In this document: positions 5,908 through 7,619 of the stretch, in pieces
How positions within the stretch are numbered: position 1 is the stretch's first letter
Layout: each line of letters starts with the position of its first letter
Assembly: GCA_964442335.1 (NCBI GenBank)
Contig: CAYTZI010000110.1
Span: forward strand, 1 to 7,619
Source of the DNA: JBFYTX01 sp964442335
GTDB lineage: Bacteria > Chloroflexota > Dehalococcoidia > Dehalococcoidales > RBG-16-60-22
Length of the DNA stretch: 7,619 nt
Direction: 5' to 3'
Program-made: the position numbers and the translations under genes
Notes under the pieces: generated by a model
The model's input: only the letters and a program-made list of their open reading frames with translations
Database searches by the model: none
Told to the model about the DNA's origin: nothing

Positions 5908-6762
5908 ATGGACACAAAAGTTTCCACCCCCACTAAAGAGGTCATTATTTCTTACGACCGCCCCACGGTCATCATCGGCGAGCGCATCAACCCGACCGGC
6001 AAGAAAAAGCTGGCGGATGCTTTAAAAGCTGGCGACCTGTCCATCGTTAAGAAAGAGGCCGTCGAGCAGGTGGCCGCCGGCGCCGCTATACTGGACTGTA
6101 ATGTTAATGCCCAGGGCGTTAACGACGTCAAGGTGCTGCCGGACGCGGTGAAGCTCATCATGGAAACGGTTGACGTCCCTATCTGCATCGATAGCCCCAA
6201 CGTCGATGCTCTAGCTGCCGCCCTGAAGGTCTATAAGGGCAAGGCGCTGGTCAACTCCGTCAGTGGTGAGAAGCACCGCCTGGAGCGCGTCCTCCCGCTG
6301 GTCAAGGAGTACGGCGCCGCCGTTATCGGGCTGGCCCAGGATGATGAAGGTATTCCCAGGAGCGCCGACCGCCGTGTGGCGGTGGCCTACAAAATAGTCG
6401 AGGCCGCTGAAAAGGTCGGCATCCCCAAAGAGGATATCGTTATCGACGTCATGACTTACGCCATCGGCGCCGAGCCGAAGTCGGCCCGGGACGTGCTTGA
6501 TGCCCTGCGCCGCATCCGCGCCGAGCTTGGACTGAACATGACCATGGGCGCGAGCAACATTTCCTTCGGTATGCCGGACCGCCAGATTCTGAACAGCGCC
6601 TGGATGGCTATGGTCATCGAGGCTGGAGGCACCGCCCTTATCGCTGACGCGGCCAAAGTCATGCCCGCCGTGCTCTCCGCCGACCTCATTCTGGGCAGGG
6701 ACCGCTTTGCCCGGCGTTATCTTGAGGACCACCGCAAGCGCGCCGCTCAGCAGCCAAAATAG
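5908..6762 (+). CDS. AcsE/MtrH-like pterin-binding methyltransferase (methyl-THF:corrinoid)
   Basis: A 284-aa cytoplasmic TIM-barrel protein of the pterin-binding family (PF00809), which includes AcsE, MtrH, the MetH folate domain and dihydropteroate synthase. Motifs are IGERINPTG (23-31), DCNVNA (63-68), CIDSPN (93-98), NSVSGE (116-121), LAQDDEGIP (142-150), IDVMTY (179-184) and GASNISFGMPDR (214-225). Aligned with my recollection of Moorella AcsE, the pterin-site residues D75, N96, D160 and N199 correspond to D95, N116, D180 and N217, so all four are present. Length is near AcsE (about 262 aa), with a slightly longer N-terminus, and there is no fused cobalamin domain. It should transfer methyl groups between tetrahydrofolate and a corrinoid protein. 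ATG 5908 follows AGGAG (5896-5900) by 7 nt. A strong terminator follows. Dihydropteroate synthase is unlikely given the AcsE-type motifs and the neighbours. Confidence 0.88.
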   Translation: MDTKVSTPTKEVIISYDRPTVIIGERINPTGKKKLADALKAGDLSIVKKEAVEQVAAGAAILDCNVNAQGVNDVKVLPDAVKLIMETVDVPICIDSPNVDALAAALKVYKGKALVNSVSGEKHRLERVLPLVKEYGAAVIGLAQDDEGIPRSADRRVAVAYKIVEAAEKVGIPKEDIVIDVMTYAIGAEPKSARDVLDALRRIRAELGLNMTMGASNISFGMPDRQILNSAWMAMVIEAGGTALIADAAKVMPAVLSADLILGRDRFARRYLEDHRKRAAQQPK

Positions 6763-6777
6763 CTCTCAATGGTGTTT

Positions 6778-6802
6778 AAGAGGGGCGCCAGCCCCTCTTT
6801 TT
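6778..6802 (+). terminator. Intrinsic terminator after pterin methyltransferase
   Basis: AAGAGGGGC (6778-6786) pairs perfectly with GCCCCTCTT (6791-6799) around a GCCA loop. The run of T at 6798-6802 continues past the stem. It lies 15 nt after the stop codon and ends the methyltransferase transcription unit. Confidence 0.85.
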
Positions 6803-6807
6803 CCCTT

Positions 6808-6844
6808 CCCCCTCTCCTTCATCCTGCCTCGTAAGGAGAGGGGG
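6808..6844. repeat. 12-bp perfect inverted repeat (REP-like)
   Basis: CCCCCTCTCCTT (6808-6819) pairs with AAGGAGAGGGGG (6833-6844) around a 13-nt loop, followed by GATACAGGGGGCGAGG. It resembles short GC-rich intergenic repeats I recall from related genomes. It has no T-tract on the plus strand, so it probably adds little to the terminator just upstream. I see no gene between 6763 and 6915. Confidence 0.6.
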
Positions 6845-6870
6845 GATACAGGGGGCGAGGTTTCTCACGC

Positions 6871-6899
6871 TTGACACTCTGAGCTTAAAGTCCTATACT
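6871..6899 (+). promoter_or_regulatory. Consensus promoter for tRNA-fMet
   Basis: A perfect TTGACA (6871-6876) and TATACT (6894-6899) are separated by exactly 17 bp, a near-ideal housekeeping promoter. Transcription would begin near 6906, about 10 nt before the mature tRNA 5' end. Confidence 0.85.
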
Positions 6900-6915
6900 T
6901 AAAGTTGCGCCTCGA

Positions 6916-6990
<75 letters not shown>

Positions 6991-7002
6991 ATTTCTGAAG
7001 CT

Positions 7003-7042
7003 AAAAAGCCCTCTAACTCTTTTAGAAATTCGGGGGCTTTTT
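7003..7042 (+). terminator. Terminator-like stem after tRNA-fMet
   Basis: AAAAAGCCC (7003-7011) pairs with GGGCTTTTT (7034-7042) around a 22-nt loop, ending in a T run. A competing stem CTAAAA (7001-7006)/TTTTAG (7020-7025) shares its left arm. The long loop makes it a weaker terminator than the one at 6778, but the position after the tRNA fits. Confidence 0.6.
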
Positions 7043-7047
7043 CATTT

Positions 7048-7066
7048 TTGCTAACAGATTGCTAAC
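7048..7066. repeat. TTGCTAAC short direct repeat
   Basis: TTGCTAAC occurs at 7048-7055 and 7059-7066, with an 11-bp period. It lies just past the tRNA terminator, at the point where the DNA becomes AT-rich. It could be a binding site or a recombination footprint, but two 8-bp copies may also be chance. Confidence 0.3.
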
Positions 7067-7073
7067 CCTGAAT

Positions 7074-7286
7074 TTACTTAGTTAATTCATCAGTGATGAT
7101 ATTCAATGGTAAACTTTCAACCTCATCGATGACTCGGTCAGTAGTATAATTTATAAGTTTTTCGGTAGTTTGGTCAGCCGCTTCTTGGATTTTGGCGGAG
7201 TCATTAGTCATAACGGCAGGAATCATACCGATAACGAAAATCCATATCATGCCGAGTACAGAGGCTACTAAAAACAACTTTCCCAT
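7074..7286 (-). CDS. Small single-span membrane protein, unknown function
   Basis: The minus strand encodes 70 aa from ATG 7286 to TAA 7074. I do not recognise the family. Residues about 4-26 (LFLVASVLGMIWIFVIGMIP and following) form one hydrophobic segment, either an uncleaved anchor or a signal peptide. Residues 27-70 are polar and acidic, rich in T, D and E, with a probable helix (SAKIQEAADQTTEKLINY). No Cys or obvious catalytic motif is present. There is no Shine-Dalgarno sequence before the ATG. A TTGACA on the minus strand at 7322-7317 is placed so that transcription could begin at the start codon, suggesting leaderless expression. Codon use is AT-rich, unlike the methyltransferase genes. 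It lies downstream of, and on the same strand as, the partial gene at 7327. It could be a spurious open frame, but the coherent membrane segment argues for a real gene. Confidence 0.5.
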   Translation of the reverse strand: MGKLFLVASVLGMIWIFVIGMIPAVMTNDSAKIQEAADQTTEKLINYTTDRVIDEVESLPLNIITDELTK

Positions 7287-7293
7287 AATTATA

Positions 7294-7322
7294 AGGTTAA
7301 TAAAACATATTTTCTATGTCAA
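7294..7322 (-). promoter_or_regulatory. Candidate minus-strand promoter for the 70-aa membrane protein
   Basis: On the minus strand, a perfect TTGACA (7322-7317) is followed after 17 bp by TAACCT (7299-7294), a weak -10. The predicted start point is about 7287, at the ATG of the small gene. The perfect -35 box and the geometry support it; the poor -10 and the AT-rich background argue for caution. Confidence 0.3.
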
Positions 7323-7326
7323 TAAT

Positions 7327-7619
7327 TTAATTGGCTAAATGTTTGTGCACAAAAGGGGGATATGATGAAAATGAGGGACAAACCTTTAATGTTATTATTC
7401 TTATAAATCTAGCTATCCGCTGATTGTGTATAGTATTGATGTAGTTTTTCTTGCAAGATTTCCACACAATATTACGGAGGAGTTCCTTAGGATTTTGAAT
7501 ACTTTCAGGATGTCTGGGGACTTTAGGTACTTTTCGCATATTAAAAGCTCTCTGCAAAGCAATATCATCGGAAAGTAACCAAGCCTCAATTTCATGAATT
7601 GGGATTAATATAAGGCTAC
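7327..7619 (-). CDS. C-terminal part of a DUF4276/TOPRIM-like protein (runs off window)
   Basis: The minus-strand frame is open from the window edge (first complete codon at 7617) to TAA 7327, giving 96 visible C-terminal residues; the true start lies beyond 7619. The segment begins LILIPIHEIEAWLLSDD, which resembles the acidic E-x-W-L-L-x-D strand of DUF4276 and related TOPRIM-like proteins. It is followed by RHPESIQNPKELLRNIV and a late NQRIARFI. These match the order of the PE-I-NPKE and R-IA elements I recall from that family. Such proteins are often encoded beside AAA ATPases in mobile or defence-like loci, but no partner is visible here. The last roughly 20 residues (VCPSFSSYPPFVHKHLAN) look non-conserved. 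The TTG at 7557 is an internal codon, not the start. Family assignment is from motif memory only. Confidence 0.5.
   Translation of the reverse strand, partial: SLILIPIHEIEAWLLSDDIALQRAFNMRKVPKVPRHPESIQNPKELLRNIVWKSCKKNYINTIHNQRIARFIRIITLKVCPSFSSYPPFVHKHLAN

Noticed and set aside
6808..6844. Second terminator for the methyltransferase gene
   Set aside because: The inverted repeat is perfect, but the 3' arm is followed by GATACAGGGGG with no T-tract on the plus strand. The stem at 6778-6802 is sufficient.
7413..7595. 60-codon minus-strand open frame
   Set aside because: It overlaps the DUF4276-like frame in another phase. The DUF4276-like frame has family-like motifs and is open to the window edge, so this one is the shadow.
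6991..7619. Duplicate of the tRNA 3' end as a phage or island attachment site
   Set aside because: I looked for a repeat of TTCAAATCCAACCCCCGCT to the right of the tRNA and found none within the window. A distal copy beyond 7619 cannot be excluded.

Overview
The window looks like a piece of the chromosome of an anaerobic, corrinoid-using bacterium. GC is high in positions 1 to about 7000, with strong G/C third-position bias. The spacers carry short palindromic repeats (GTCATTGCGAG...GGCAATCTC, and AT-rich TTTGG...TTTGTATCTTGG) of kinds I recall from uncultured Dehalococcoidia/Chloroflexota and some other anaerobes. That lineage guess is inference from gene content and repeats; no marker gene here proves it.

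Positions 1-5775 hold a same-strand array of at least five tandem paralogues of the uroporphyrinogen-decarboxylase (URO-D) fold methyltransferase superfamily: the last 38 codons of one, then four complete copies of 445, 448, 445 and 445 aa (193-1530, 1616-2962, 3032-4369, 4438-5775). They align end to end. All keep one set of invariant residues (PLHKG His, AEG Glu, CIAGN Cys, CRRLI and CAPGGG Cys). They lack the HxC...C zinc motif of classical MtaA/MtbA/CmuA-type members at the expected place. Every spacer (68-85 nt) contains a hairpin or AT-rich repeat plus a Shine-Dalgarno sequence for the next gene. The third and fourth complete genes share an almost identical leader.

Positions 5908-6762 encode a 284-aa pterin-binding methyltransferase of the AcsE/MtrH/MetH-pterin family, with all four pterin-site residues of Moorella AcsE conserved. 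It has a candidate promoter upstream and a strong intrinsic terminator (6778-6802). The simplest reading is a methyl-transfer module. The URO-D paralogues would act on methylated substrates or methyl-corrinoids, and the pterin enzyme would pass the methyl group to or from tetrahydrofolate, feeding the Wood-Ljungdahl pathway. No corrinoid protein or reductive activator lies inside the window, so substrate and direction are unknown.

Positions 6808-6844 hold a palindromic repeat. An initiator tRNA-fMet(CAU) follows at 6916-6990, with a consensus promoter (TTGACA-17-TATACT) and a terminator-like stem. From about 7045 to the end the DNA is clearly more AT-rich and coding switches to the minus strand. 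It holds a 70-aa single-span membrane protein of unknown function and the C-terminal part of a DUF4276/TOPRIM-like protein that runs off the window. This looks like the edge of an accessory region beside the tRNA gene.
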